DNA from: Dasypus novemcinctus | Taxonomy: Eukaryota; Chordata; Mammalia; Cingulata; Dasypodidae | Direction of reading: 5' to 3' | NCBI RefSeq assembly: GCF_030445035.2 | Contig: NC_080699.1 | Coordinates: 1 to 64,000 of the forward strand | DNA: 64,000 bases | Part shown: one piece after another, positions 1-12,139 of the stretch | Position numbering within the stretch: position 1 is the first letter of the stretch | Layout of the letters: each line of letters begins with the position of its first letter | The notes under the pieces: generated by a model | The model's input: only the letters and a program-made list of their open reading frames with translations | Database searches by the model: none | Told to the model about the DNA's origin: nothing | Made by a program: the position numbers and the translations under genes

Positions 1-800
1 CTAACCTGAACCCAGCACATGACAGATCTATACCTAACTTCTTTCAGAACCACCAAATGGACTCCCCAGTGGCTGTACCATTCTACATCCTCAGCAACGG
101 GGAATAAGCACTGCTATCTCTCCACATCCTCTCCCACACTTGTGGTTCTCATTGCTGTTGTTGTTTTAAATACTGGTCACTCGTAATAGGTGTGAAATGA
201 TATCTCATTGTATCTGTGATTTGCATTTCCCTAATAGATAGTGATGTTGAGCATTTTTGTGTGTTTTTTCACCATTGGCACTTATCCTTTAGCAAAATAT
301 CTGTTCAAGTCCTTTGCCCATTTTTAAATGTGTCTTTTTATTGTTGAGTTGTGGGATCTCTTTATAACTCATGCATATAAAACCCTTATCAGAGGTGTGT
401 TTTCCAATTATTTTCTGACATTAAGCAGGCTGCCTTTTTTCCTTTTTCTTTCTTTTTTTTTTTTTTTTTTTTTTGTATTTCCTCAGGCTGCCTTTTTACA
501 CACTTCTTAAAGTCCTTTGAGGTGTAAAAGTCTTTAATTTTGAGGAAGCCCCATTTATCTATTTTTTCTTTTGTTGCTCATGCTTTGGATATAAGGTTTA
601 AGAGGCCCCACCTACCACAAGATATTAAAGAAGTTTCCCTACATTATCTTCTAGGAGTCTTAGAGTCCTGGCTTTTATGTTTAGGTCTTTGATCCATTTT
701 GAATTTTTCCCTGTAGAGGGAGTAAGATCAGGGTCCTCTTTCATTCTTTCGGCTGTGGACATGCAGTTCTCCCAGCACCATTTGTTGAAGAGACTTGGTA
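1..800 (-). mobile_element. LINE-1 fragment (ORF2 C-terminal region)
   Basis: Read on the minus strand, this stretch matches the end of L1 ORF2 and its flank. It has the same order of short motifs as the better preserved minus-strand L1 at 60.0-60.9 kb. Examples are the block around 110-140 with the 'cctctcccacactt' motif, and the block around 775-790 with 'ccatttgttgaagagac'. It contains a T-rich tract at about 440-475. No open frame survives, so it is a dead 5'-truncated copy that may continue beyond the left window edge. The right boundary is approximate. Confidence 0.85.
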
Positions 801-802
801 GC

Positions 803-1370
803 TGTATTAGTCAGGATTCTCTAAGGAAACAGGACAGGAAATATCTGTAAATAGTATGAGAATTTATAAAATTGTCTCACACAACCATAGTAATGCACAA
901 GTTCAAATTCTTTGCCTGGTGAGGTGACCTAAAATTTTTTTGAAGATTCGGAGCCATTGTGAGTCCTGCTTGAATAGGGTTGTTGCAAATTACTACTGAC
1001 TTTAATCATAGGACATGGTAGTACTAAGAGATGCCCTAGTAGATCTACAGTATTCCAGGCAAATGTTTCTTTACCTCCACTGTGTAGGTACAGTCCTAAT
1101 TCCTCTTTTTTTTTAAGAGGTATTGGGGAATGAACACAGGACTTTGTACATGAGAAGCAGGTGCTCACCCACTTGAACCACATCCATTTCCCCCATTTCC
1201 TCTTGATAGTCAGGATCAATCATCCTAGCCAGTATGGTAATTCCCTTCTTCGTCTATTAATTCAAAAGCACAAGAAGCCCAAAGTGGCAGTCTTAACTTC
1301 CAGTTCAAAGGAATCATTGTTCTGTTCCCTGGATGAAGCACTCCTCCTTTTTGAACTAAGACCTGTAGAC
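803..1370. other. Unassigned repeat-like sequence, probably LTR/ERV 3' flank
   Basis: No gene is seen. The block starts where L1 similarity stops and is interrupted by a short tRNA-derived SINE. It lies just downstream (in minus-strand sense) of the old retroviral integrase remnant, so it may be the 3' end or LTR of that element. I cannot prove this without the family consensus. Confidence 0.35.
1108..1195 (-). mobile_element. Short tRNA-derived SINE
   Basis: On the minus strand this reads as a tRNA-like head, with an A-box-like stretch and a B-box-like GGTTC-type stretch ('ggacctcgtacat'-like words are shared with the copy at 21.44-21.53 kb). The flanking 'ttcctctt' at both ends looks like an 8-bp target duplication. 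It is not a tRNA gene, because the stem pairing is degraded and the same sequence recurs in the window. Confidence 0.6.
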
Positions 1371-1372
1371 CA

Positions 1373-1789
1373 TGGGAAGCAGATGTGGCTCAACTGATAG
1401 AGCATCTGTCTACCATATGGAGGGTCCAGGGTTCAATCCCCAGGACCTCCTGATCTGTGTGGTAAGCTGGCCCATGCACAGTGCTGCTGCATGCAAGGAG
1501 TGCCATGCTACACAGGGGTGTCCCCTTGTAGGGGTGCCCCACATGCAAGGGGTACACCCTGCAAGGAGAGCCACCCCATGTGCAAGAAGTGCAGCACACC
1601 CAGGAGAGGCACTGAACACATGGAGAGCTGCCACAGCAAGATAATACAACAAAAAAAGAGATGCAGTTTCCCACTACCACCAGATAATTTAAGCAGACAC
1701 AGAAGAACACACAGCAAATGGACACAGAGGGTAGACAATGGGGGGAAAGGGGAGAGAAATAAGTAAAAAAATAAAACTTAAAAAAAAAA
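1373..1789 (+). mobile_element. DAS-type SINE (tRNA-derived)
   Basis: The element starts with a tRNA-like head (A box near 1385, B box with 'gggttcaatcccc' near 1428). It continues with the GC-rich body shared by all DAS copies here and ends in A-rich sequence at 1776-1789. It is flanked by a 14-bp target duplication differing at one base ('agacctgtagacca' at 1359-1372 and 'agacttgtagacca' at 1790-1803), so it was inserted by L1-type retrotransposition. It sits inside the old retroviral pol remnant and is therefore younger than it. Confidence 0.93.
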
Positions 1790-4150
1790 AGACTTGTAGA
1801 CCAGCAGAGCTTAAGGTTGCAGGGACAAGAAGCAAAAATTTCCCTAGGGGATCACTAAGCGCAATAGTGAGTGGTGCCACTTCCATTTCCACCCCTTGAT
1901 TATTGGACCCATGAATCCTGGCTATGGGAGAAAGAGCACCATTGAGTGGATACTGATTTAGAGCACACACAGATCCTAGAGAACATTGCCCCAGCCCTTC
2001 AAGGTTTTCCCACCTAGTTGGCACTGTGAGTCTTTATAAGGCCATTCCACCATTCTATCAACCCAGCTGCTTCAGGATGATGGGCAACGTGGTAAGACCA
2101 GTGAATTCCATGAGCATGTGCCCATTCACACACACTACTTGCTGTGAAGTGCATTCCTTGATCAAAAGCAATGCTGTGTGGGATATAATAGTGGGGGATA
2201 AGATATTCAGTAAACCCACATATGTTAATATTTGTTGAGTGCAGGAAAGGCAGCCCAATGTCCACATGATGTGACTATTCCAGTTAGAACAAATAGCTGC
2301 CTCTTCCATGGTGGAAGTGGTCCAATTTAATCAGCCTACCGCCAGGTAGCAGGCTGATCACCTCGGGGAATGTTACCATATTGGGGGCTGTGTGTGTCTC
2401 TGCTGCTGGCAGATTGGGCACTCAGCAGTGGTTCTAGTCAGGTCAGCCTTGGTGAGGGGAAGTCCATGTTGCTGAGCCTGTGCATAACTCCCATCCATAC
2501 CACAGGGCCACATTATGCATGAGCCCAATGGGCAATGACAGGAGTGGCTAGGGAAAGAGGCTAAATGCTAGCCACAGAGTGGGTCATCTTATCCACTTGA
2601 TTATTAAAATCTTCCTCTGCTGAAGTCACCATCTGGTGAGTATTCATGTGGGACACAAGTATTTTTGTGTTTTTGCCCACTCAGAAATGTCTATCCACAT
2701 ATCTCTTCCCCAGACCTCTTTGTTACCAATTTTCCAATCATGTTAACTTCCAAGTCCCTGACCATCCAGTCAAACCATTGGTGACAACCCATGAATCACT
2801 GCACAAATGCACCTCCAGCCATTTCTCCTTCCAAGCAAAATGAACTACCAGTTGCACTGCTCAAATTTCTGCCAACTGGGAGGATTTGCCCACACCACTG
2901 TCCTTCAGGGACATAACAGAAAGGGGCTGCAATGCTACAGTTGTCCACTTTAGGTGGTACCAGCATATCATGCAGAACCATCGGCAAACCAGGACTGAGT
3001 TTTCTCTCCCTCAGTCAGTTGATTGTGAGGAATGCCCCAGGAGGCCAAAACTATGGACTGGGAAAAAGAAAGCAACATGACAGGAGTGGTGACCATGGGC
3101 ATTTGGGTCACTTCCTTGTGTAACCTATTTGTGCCTTCAGGGCCTGCTCAAGCCCTATCTCATTTATACCACTTCCACTTTGTTATGGGGTGCTGCTATG
3201 CATGCCCAACTTTATGGTTTGGTGTGTCAGACAATACCCAGCTCATGATAGGAAACTCAGGTCTCATAGTAACTTGGTGGCCCATAGTTACATATTCAGT
3301 CTCTACTAAGGTCCAGTAGCAAGCCAAAAACCATTTCTCAAAATGAGAGTATTTATCTGCAGAGGATGGCAGAGTTTTGCTCCAAAATCCTAAGGGTCTG
3401 CATTGTGATTCTCCTGCAGGGGCCTGCCAAATGTTCCAGACAGCATCTGTATTTGTCACTGACACCTCCAGCACCATTGGATCTGCTGGAGCATATGGTC
3501 CAAATGTCAATGCATCTTGTACAGCAGCCTGGGCTTGTCAAAAAGCCTTCTCTTGTTCCACTCCCTACTCTCCTATTTGGCCTGCATCCATGGACAAAAC
3601 AGATGGATCTTGTAGGATTTTCTCAAACAGTGATACCACATCTCTGACAGTGGCTACAATTGGAGTCATCACCTGGTTAAGTTTACAATAATCTACTGTC
3701 ATTCTCTAAGATCCATCTGTTTTCTGCACAGTCCAAACAAGAGATTTTGAATGGGGTGTGGCGGGAATCACCACCCCTGCATCCTATAATCTTTCATGGT
3801 AGCCCTCATTTCTGCAATCCCTCCAGGAATCCGGTATTGCTTTTGATTTAATATTTTGCTAGGTAGGAGCAGTTTTAGTGGCTTCCACTTGGGCCTTTCC
3901 TAATAACCCTCACTCTGCAAGTCAGGTATCCAATGTGAGGATTCTCTCACTTACTGAGTATATCTATTCTAATTATGCATTCTGAAACTGGGGAAATACC
4001 ACACAGAATGATGACCCATGCTATTCACTGTGAGATGGACCTGAGCTAAAGCTCCATTGATCACTTGGCCTCCATAAGCCCCTACTCTGGTGGGCTACAG
4101 TGACAATGTTACTTATGAACCAGTGTCTAATAATGCCCAAAATGTCTAAT
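1400..4150 (-). pseudogene. pol remnant of old ERV (RT, RNase H, integrase)
   Basis: Minus-strand reading gives an RT-like 'MTVDYCKLNQVMTPI' near 3700 and an RT/RNase H connection at 3510-3196 ('PLGFWSKTLPSSADKYSHF', then 'MGHQVTMRP'). An integrase core end follows at 2265-2014 ('HPEAAGLIEWWNGLIK'), with an integrase C-terminal stretch at 2024-1800. The catalytic part of RT between the first two blocks appears to be missing. Stops and frame changes occur throughout, so this is a fossil. Confidence 0.72.
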
Positions 4151-4201
4151 CATTTCCTTTTCCTCAATGCACAGTTACCCTGGTAAAAGGATGTAGGTCA
4201 T

Positions 4202-4707
4202 TATAGCAGTTTGATATGGTTATGAATTCCAAAAGTAGGCATTGGATTATGCTTGTAATCTTGTCTGTACCTGGGCATGATTAAGTTATGATTAGGGCTT
4301 TGATTGGGCCATGTCATTAAGGTGTTAAGTTCCTACTTCTTGGTGAGTGGGGACTCACAGATAAAACTCATGGAAATGGACAGAGTTAAGAACTTTTAAT
4401 GGAGTTTTGATGTTGGAGCTTGATGCTGAAGCTGGAGATCTGGGGAGAGAGACAGAGCCATTTGCCTGATAGTCTACAGCTGACCTGTTGAGAAAACAGA
4501 GGCGCTGAGCCCAGAGGAACCGAGGAAACCTGAACCCTTGCAGACATGAACAGCCATCTTGCTCCAACACGTGAAAATAGACTTTGATGAGGGAAGTAAC
4601 TTATGCTTTATGGCCTGGTATCTGTAAGTTCCTACCCCAAATAAACACTTTATAAAAAACAACCAATTTCTGGTATTTTGCATCAGAACCCCTTTGGCTG
4701 ACTAATA
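4202..4707 (+). repeat. Solo LTR, MaLR/ERVL-like
   Basis: A 506-bp block begins near 'cagtttgatatgg' and ends '...ctttggctgactaata'. It is flanked by a direct 5-bp repeat 'gtcat' (4197-4201 and 4708-4712). It contains a TATA-like 'tttataaa' and an 'aataaa' near the 3' end. A related copy lies in reverse at 50,378-51,012. Target duplication plus internal promoter and poly(A) motifs fit a solo LTR. The MaLR label is by structural resemblance. Confidence 0.7.
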
Positions 4708-5137
4708 GTCATTTTGGGGAAAGCTGGGAGGAAGGTTAACAGTATAAATTTTTAGCAGTGTCACAGGATCCTTCCCGAAGGGCAGATGATCTCCTTATTC
4801 AAGGGGCTCTGGGTCTGTAAACTGCCTCAAGTCTGGGAATTGATTAAGAGACCATTCTCTGTTTCTGTAGTTCAAGTTAAGGTTTTGTGCACTCGACCTA
4901 GAACTCTTCTGTTTATACGGATAAAGTAGGAATTTAGTAGACTTCCCATCTATTTTACTTTTAGATATCCTGTGATCTATTAACTAACACCATAGGTCTA
5001 TGGCACTCAAACTTGATTGATGCTTTGAGTCTGCCTTTCATCGTGGCAGCCACATCCACCTTGTTTGGGGGATTAAGTGGTGATGCAAGGCTTCTTCCAT
5101 CCTGGGACCTGATCCTCCCCGTAGTGTTTAAGGATTC

Positions 5138-5899
5138 TCATTCCGTGATGGCAGCCACCACAATGGTATCTGGCCTACAGAGAAGATCAGTCACAATGGT
5201 CTCAGGGAAGATGGAGTTAGCTATAGATCTCATAGTGAAGTCATGTGCTGGGTGAGGGTTAAGAAGATGGAAGTTAGATATAGACCTCACGGTGCTGGTT
5301 AAAAGTGTGTCCTCTGGACTTTCCTGGGGTGGGTGGGCATGTCTTAAATGGTGAATCCATTCTAGCATTCCAATCTCTCTAAGCCTCTGGATCTCCTCAT
5401 CTACAGTATACCAGGATAAATCAGGAAACTTGACCTCATACATTCTAGGCCATCTTTTGATCCATGTTTCAGCCAGTTACCCAAACTGTTAAAGCCCTCT
5501 CAAACCCCTTGGGTTATAACCTTGAATCCAGAATCTCTGCTTCGTGGGCCCATACAATAAATTTAGCCTGATCCAACTTTATATTTCTTCCAGTATTATC
5601 CCCTACCCTTAGTATGCATTTCCACACATATTCCCATGATTCCAGTCTATATAAATTGAAAAACTCATGTAGTTCTTTTAGAGTATAGTGTACTTCTTCA
5701 TGGGTCACTCTCTGTACTTCAGCTTTGGGAGTCTTTGTGATTTTATTCTAGTTATAGGTCTGGAAGAGAAGAGGGATGATGGGGATAGGTAAGGAGAGGA
5801 ATTAGAAATGTCTTGCAAGCTACTGATCTCAGGCAATTCCTTTGTAGTTTCAACTGGTGAGATAGGATTAATCTGTTCAGGCAGTGGGTAGATGACCAT
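5138..5899 (-). pseudogene. gag remnant of old ERV
   Basis: Three adjacent minus-strand fragments (5899-5705, 5708-5514, 5443-5138) read as parts of one retroviral Gag. The middle piece has 'TLKELHEFFNLYR' and 'NIKLDQAKF', and the last has 'DEEIQRLREIGMLEWIHHL'. This pattern fits the capsid-side region of Gag-like proteins in old mammalian ERVs. The pieces are separated by frameshifts and stops, so no Gag can be made. The family assignment rests on resemblance only. Confidence 0.6.
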
Positions 5900-6529
5900 C
5901 TCCTTAGGGCAGGATGGAGATAGGTGATGATTTTTTCAGGGCAGGGAGCAGGTCCGGACTCCCTGGGTCAGGCTGGAGGCTGGGTGATACAAGCTTGACA
6001 TATTGTGGTACCCCACAGGGCAGACCATTACAAGTTTTCTGGCAAAGTCTCAGCAGAATTTAGGGTTTCCATGTCCCCACCAATATCATTATCAACCTCT
6101 ATGTCCATCCCCAATCCTCAGGGCTCCTCTCTTTTCCAAACAATGCCCTCACGTTAACAGCTGACACCCTACAAGTTTGATATTTTAGTTCCTGTTGTAA
6201 ATCTGCTACTCATACACTTTTTCAGAGGTATCAAATGTGCAGCTGTGTAAAACAAGATTTTCTTTTAGAGCACACATAGAAATTTTAACATCATTCAACA
6301 TCATTGCTTGAGTTGCAAATCTGAGATCTTCAATTCATCCCTTTCTTTCATAACTGTATCCAGCATATTTAGGAACAGTCATCTAACATCATTGTACCTT
6401 TTAATGCCACAAACCTCTTATGGTGTTAAAAACATCCCTGTCTCTTATAAGCCTGGAAATAGTAGTATCCAGTGGTGATATATGGCATATCTCACATTAG
6501 ATTATCCATCACAGTAGGATTATTTAAAA

Positions 6530-7395
6530 AACCAGTTGATCATACATGTGAGGGTGTATTAACTATCACTCCAATTCCATTGATCAATGTGTCTACTTTT
6601 ATGCCAATAACATGCTGTCTGACCACTGGGGCTTTGTAATATGCCTCAAGTTAGAAAGCATGAGTCCCCTGACTTTGCATTTTCTTAGGATTCTTTAGGA
6701 TATTTTTGGCTTTGGGGGGCCCCTTTCCATTCTAAATAAATTTGGCTTTCTACTTCTCTAAAGTAAGCCGTTGGAATTTTGGGGGGGTGGGTTGTGTTGA
6801 GTCTGTAAGTCAGCTTGGGTAGAATTGACATCTTCATATTATTTAGTCTTCCAGTCCATGAACATGGAATGTCCTTCCATTTGTGTAGGTCTTTTCTGAT
6901 TTATTTTTGCAATGTTTTATAGTTTTCTGAATACAGGTCTTTTACATCCCAGGTCAAGTTAAATCCTAAATATTTGGGGCCTTTTGTTACTATGGTAAAC
7001 GGATTTTTTCCCTTGATTTCCTTCTCAGCTTGTTCATTAATAGTTTATAGAAACACTACTGATTTTAGAGTGTTGATATTATATCCTGCCACTTTGTTGA
7101 ATTCATTTATTAGCTCTAGCCTTGTTGTAGGTATTTCAGAATTTTCTAAATATTAGATCATGTCATCTGCAAATAATGAGAGTTTTACTTCCTCTTTTCC
7201 AATTTGGATGCTTTTTATTTCTTTTTCTTGCCTAATTTCTCTACCTAGAACTTATAGGACAATGCTGAATAATAGTGGTGACAGTGGGCATCCTTTTTCC
7301 CAATCTTGGAAATCTTTCAACCTTTCCCCATTGAGTATGATGTTGGTTGTGGGTTTACTTCCTAACACATTATAAGAGCACAGCACTACTCTGAT
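6530..7395 (-). mobile_element. LINE-1 fragment (ORF2, minus)
   Basis: The minus strand matches the L1 ORF2 reverse transcriptase to C-terminal segment. The same blocks appear in order in the L1 at 61-62 kb, for example 'gtcttccagtccatgaaca', the T-rich stretch near 6960, and 'atcatgtcatctgcaaat'. Frames are broken. It abuts a plus-strand L1 piece at about 7430, suggesting an inverted (twin-priming) insertion or two separate insertions. Confidence 0.85.
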
Positions 7396-7566
7396 ATCAA
7401 AGCCTGGTAAAGACAACACAAGAAAAAAAAATTCAAATCAAGTTCCTTTATAAATATAGATGCAAAAATCCTCAACAAAATCCTCCCATGACCAAGCAGG
7501 ATTTATCTTAGGTATGCAAAAGTGATTCAACTTAAGATAATCCATTAATGTAATACACTGCATGTT

Positions 7567-7990
7567 TTTGTTTCCTAGACTGCTCAAAGCAGATACCATG
7601 AAATGGGTTGGCTTAAGTGATGGAAATTTATTAACTAACAGTTTCAGGCTACAAAAATGTCCAAATCAAGGCATCATCAAGGCAATGCATTCTTCCCAAA
7701 GACTGGCTGCCAGTGATCCTTGACTCCTCTGCCACATGGCAAGGCATGTGGAGGCAACGGCTTCTCTCTCTCTTCTCTACCAGTTTTGTTTCTTTCAGCT
7801 TCTTGCTTCCATGGTTTTCTCTCTTTGTCTTGCTTCTGTTTATAAAGGACTCTACTAATAGGATTAAGACCCATCCTGAATGAGGTGAGGCCTTAGCAAA
7901 AGGTCCTACTCACAATGAGTTCACACTCACAGGAATGGATTAACCTTAAGAACATGTTTTTCTAATGTATATACAGCTCCAAATCACTAT
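7567..7990 (-). repeat. LTR-like element (MaLR-type), minus
   Basis: This block interrupts L1 ORF2 and has a second, clearly related copy at 15,868-16,335. On the minus strand it carries a TATA-like 'cctttataaa' in the middle and an 'aataaat' near the 3' end, the arrangement expected of an LTR. It ends near 'tagtctaggaaaca'. The resemblance is to the MLT1/MST type of mammalian LTR. No clear target duplication was identified. Confidence 0.6.
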
Positions 7991-8527
7991 ACTTTATTGC
8001 AGTACAGAAAATACCACAAAATCATCTCAGTAGATGAAGAAAAAGTATTTAACAAAATCCAGCACTGCTTCTTGATAAAACCCTTAGAAAACTAGGAATA
8101 GAAGGAATCTTCCTCAACATGATAAAGGGTATATATGAATAACTCACTGCTAACATCATACTCAATGATAAAAGGCTAAAAACTTTCCTTTTAAGATCAG
8201 GAACAAGACAAAGATACCCACTGTCACCACTGTTATTCAACATTGTACAAAAATTCTAGCCAGAGCAATTAAACAAGAGAAAGAAATAAAAGTCATACTA
8301 ATTGGAAAGGAAGAGGTAAAACTTTCACTATTTGCAGATGGCATGATCCTATATACAGAAATCCTGAAAAATCCAGAACAAACCTCCTAGCACCAATAAA
8401 TGAATTCAGCCAAGTGGGAGGGTACAAGAGCAATATGCAAAATGAATAGTGCTTCTACTATACACTGGTAATGAAAATTCCGAAGAGGAAATTAAGAAAA
8501 TTCCATTTACATAGCAACTAAAAGAAT

Positions 8528-9015
8528 TGTTAGAGGAAACAGAGACTGATGATTGCAGGCAGAAAGTTTTTGGGGAAGCTCCCCCAATGGAATGTGTCTG
8601 AAGAATAGATCTCAGCCTCCCCACCCCCAATGGAATGTGTCTGAAGAATAGATCTCAGCCTCCCCACCAGCATGGTGGGGGTCTGAAGAGAGACTTCAGC
8701 CTACCTCTCACAGAGGTGGTCATGAATTTATACAGTACATCTATAGGTAGGACAAAGCTTAGTGGGAAGCAGTTTGGGCTTGGGACTTGGGTAAGACCTG
8801 AGGGCCAATAGGGATGGCTAGGGAGTGGTGGGCCAGAGAAGCAGGAGGGGTTGGTGGTGTCATGTGGCTCCTTGGTCTATTGTTGTGAGGAAATGAACTG
8901 TATCTGAACATGCAGGCTTTGGATGGGGGCTGTTCTATGTCACAGAAATACAAATCACTGTTAACAACTGTAAACCTTGTGATCAGTTAATCATTATAAA
9001 AAACCTTGTAGGGGA
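8528..9015. repeat. Unclassified insertion in L1 with 43-bp tandem repeat
   Basis: L1 ORF2 similarity stops near 8527 and resumes near 9020 ('tctaggaataaatttaacc'). The inserted block holds a 43-bp unit present twice (8581-8623, 8624-8666), with part of a third variant to about 8705. Its right end has 'cattataaaaaaccttgt'. It may be an LTR remnant, but no convincing termini were found. Confidence 0.55.
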
Positions 9016-9666
9016 GAAACTCTAGAATCAAATATCTAGGAATAAATTTAACCAAGGGTGTAAAGGATTTATACACACATACAAAAAAAATAACACAGAA
9101 CATTACTAAAAACACCTGAATAAATGGAAGGACATTCCATGTTTATGGATTGGAAGACTAAATATTGTCAAGATGTCAATTTTATCCAAAGCAATTTATA
9201 GATTCAATGTAATGCCATTCAAAATTCCAACAGCCTTCTTTGCAGAAATGGAAAAGCCAATCACCAAACTCATTTGGAAGTGTAAGTGGTCCCAAGGTTA
9301 CAAAACCATCTTTAAAAAGAATGAAGTAAAAAAAAAAAAAATGAAGTCAGAGGAATGATACTTCCTTATTTTAAAATTTATTATGAAGCTGCAGTGCTCA
9401 AACAGCATGGTAATGGCACAAAGTGTCAAATTATCATTGGAATCTAATAGAACTCAAAAATAGACCCCATGCATCTACAGCCAAATGATTTTTGACAAGG
9501 GTGCCAAGTACACTCAAGTAGGAAAGAACAGTCTCTTCAACAAATAATTCTGGGAAAACCGGATATCCATATGCAAAAGAATGAAGGGGGACTCTTATCT
9601 TACACCATATATAAAAATTAACTCAAATGGATCAAAGACCTAAATATAGTAACAAGAATCAGGACT

Positions 9667-10044
9667 GGGAAACGGACTTTGGCCCAGTGGTTAGGGCGTC
9701 CGTCTACCATATGGGAGGTTCGCGGTTCAAACCCTGGGCCTCCTTGACCCGTGTGGAGCTGGCCCACTTGCAGTGCTGATGCGCACAAGGAGTGCCGTGC
9801 CACGCAAGGGTGTCCCCCGCGTGGGGGAGCCCCACGCACAAGGAGTGCGCCCGTGAGGAAAGCCGCCCAGCATGAAAAGAGGGAGCAGCCTGCCCAGGAA
9901 TGGCACCGCCCACATTTCCCGTGCTGCTGACGACAACAGAAGCGGACAAAGAAACAAGACGCAGCAAATAGACACCAAGAACAGACAACCAGGGGAGGGG
10001 GGGAAATTAAATAAATAAATAAATCTTTAAAAAAAAAAAAAAAA
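9667..10044 (+). mobile_element. DAS-type SINE
   Basis: The tRNA-like head has box B 'cgcggttcaaaccc' near 9720. It is followed by the shared DAS body and a poly(A) tail at 10,026-10,044. A perfect 13-bp target duplication 'aagaatcaggact' lies at 9654-9666 and 10,045-10,057. It is inserted in L1 ORF2. This is one of the least decayed copies in the window. Confidence 0.95.
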
Positions 10045-10814
10045 AAGAATCAGGACTGTAAAATTCCTAGAAGAAAATGTAGGGAACCACCTTCAGTACC
10101 TTGTATAAGCAATGGTTTCTTAGACCTTACACCAAAACCACATTCAACAAAATAAAAAATAGACAAATGAGATGTCATCAAAATTTAAAACTTTGTACAT
10201 CAAAGAATTTGAAAGCCACATATATTATAAGGGTTTACTGTCCAGAATTTGTAAAGAAATCCTACTACTCAACAACAAAGAGATTACTACCTGAAAAAGA
10301 ATGGGCAAAAGATTTGAAAAGACATTTCTCCAAAGGTGATATACAAAAGGCCAAAAAAGCACATGACAAGATGCTCATCATTGTATACCAGAAAGATGGA
10401 AATCAACAACATGAGATACCACTTCACACACACTAGAATAGCTAATACTAAAAAAGATACCAACTACTGGAGATGATGTGGAGACACAGGAACACTCATT
10501 TTTGGTGGAATTGTAAAATGGTACAGCCACTGTGGAAAACAGTTTGGCAGTTCATCAGAATATTAAGTACCATATGACCTGGCAATTCCACTTCTAGGGT
10601 TATGCTCAAAAGACTTGAAAGCAGGGACTCTGACAGATATTTGCATACTGATGTTCATAGCAGCATTATTCACAATTACCAAAAGGAAAATAGTGATGGT
10701 AGAACAACATTGTGAATTATATATTTGCTGAATTATATATTTAAATATGATTAAAGGGAAAATTTAGGTTGTATACATCTGATTAAAATAAAATATTTTT
10801 AAATAATTATACTA

Positions 10815-11385
10815 CAAGTCTAAGTGATATTTTTTCCAGGAATATAAGGATGGTTAAACATAAGAAAATCACTCAATGTAATAGACTACATCAATAGAAT
10901 GAAGAAAAAAACCACATGATTATCTCAATTGATGCAGAAAAGGCATTTGACAAAATATAACATCAGTTCATGAAAAAAACAAACTCAGAAAACCAGGAAT
11001 AGAAGAGAACATCCTCAATATCATAAAGGAAATTTATGAAAAACTTACAGCAAATACCATAAACAGTGGTGAAAGACTGAAGTTTCCCCTAAGACCAGGA
11101 AGAAGACAAGGATGCCTGCTGTCACCACTGTTATTCAGTATTATACTGGCCATTCCAGCCAAAGCAATCAGATAAGAGAGAGAAATAAAAGATGCCCAAA
11201 ATGGAAAGGTTGAAGTCAAATTATCCCATTCTCGGATGACATGTTCTGATACATAATAAATTCCAAGGAAGACATGATGCATCTCTATGAAAACTCCAGC
11301 AGCATTTTTGGTAGAAATGGAAAAGTTGATCCTCAAATTCATATTAAATCACAAGGAGCCCCAAATAGCCAAAACAATCTCTTTT
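10815..11385 (+). mobile_element. LINE-1 fragment (ORF2 RT region)
   Basis: A second plus-strand L1 piece restarts at the RT region just downstream of the preceding L1 3' end. It contains the words for the fingers/palm region ('agaccaggaagaagacaagg') and then jumps to a later ORF2 block near 11,290, so it has an internal deletion. It is not coding. Confidence 0.8.
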
Positions 11386-11429
11386 TTTTTCAAATTCTAC
11401 TCAATTTATTCATTTTTTTAAAAGACATT

Positions 11430-12135
11430 ACATTAAAAAGATATGATGGGGCACCTCCTTACTTCCTGGCACTAAGGGGTGCTTGAGGCTCCCCTTTTAT
11501 GTTCCCTGCCCATCTCTCCAAGGAGCCCTGGTGCCCTTCCACAATCCAGCTGTGCACCATCCCTTCTAATTTAGTCCCAGAGCATGTACCTGAGTGAGAC
11601 TGGGTCGGGGGCTACACAGGGTGCCTGCCGGCAGGGCCGTCTGCCCAGGAGGGCCCAGGACTTTCTCCACAGTAATAAGGTGAAGCTCTACACCCAAGGG
11701 CGCCCTGTGACCCCAAGCAGCCCCCAGGGACTGTGCCAGGTGCCCAGGACTTCTCTTGGACCATGGGTGTGCTATTGGCAAGGTGGGACCAAGCAGACCT
11801 GCAGCCTCACTTTGCAGGGGTGAGTCCAGGGGCCCTCATCCCACGGTGGGGTGCGAACACGACTTGCCTCATTTTAGCCTCGCCTTTGCCTAACTCCCTC
11901 CGAGCCTGTGTCCTGAGATGCATGTGGCTGGCCTGGGGTTTCTGTGGCTGCTGCCCCTTCAGAAGGGCTGCAGGGGGTGCTGCCTTGGAACAGCTGCTTT
12001 CCCACTGCTTGGCTCGCGGCACAGACAGGACACGCTCAGCCTGTCCACTCCGCAAGTCCTAACATTTCTACTCCGTTACTTGTCCCTTTTAAAACCGCAC
12101 TGGTGTTACTTCTTCATCATCATGAAGCATATGAT
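11430..12135. other. GC-rich unassigned sequence
   Basis: This block is not recognisably repetitive. It is much richer in G+C than its neighbours. Several overlapping reading frames of 70-110 codons exist on both strands, but none shows a recognisable domain, signal peptide or convincing start. It could be ancestral unique DNA between the L1 insertions. Confidence 0.4.
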
Positions 12136-12139
12136 GTGG

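Larger units (their letters stand above)
1204..6525 (-). mobile_element. Old endogenous retrovirus remnant (gag-pol), broken
   Basis: On the minus strand gag-like peptides (5.9-5.1 kb) are followed by RT, RNase H and integrase fragments (about 4.1-1.4 kb), the normal gag-pol order. All frames are interrupted by stops and shifts. A 506-bp LTR (4202-4707) and a DAS SINE (1373-1789) are nested inside it. I see no LTR pair of its own and no env. The low identity to coding expectation and the nested insertions show it is much older than the provirus at 27.7-35.7 kb. The exact class (ERV1 or ERVL-like) is not decided. Confidence 0.75.
7430..10800 (+). mobile_element. LINE-1 (ORF2 RT to 3' end), interrupted
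   Basis: Plus-strand L1 ORF2 sequence runs from just before the RT active-site region to the C-terminal end and part of the 3'UTR. It is broken by three insertions: an LTR-like element (7567-7990), an unclassified ~490-bp insert (about 8528-9015) and a DAS SINE (9667-10,044). L1 sequence resumes on the far side of each. Short reading frames remain (for example 10,101-10,436) but none is intact. Confidence 0.85.

Noticed and set aside
9667-9740. Possible tRNA gene
   Set aside because: It has A and B boxes, but it is the head of a SINE with poly(A) tail and target duplication, repeated elsewhere in the window.
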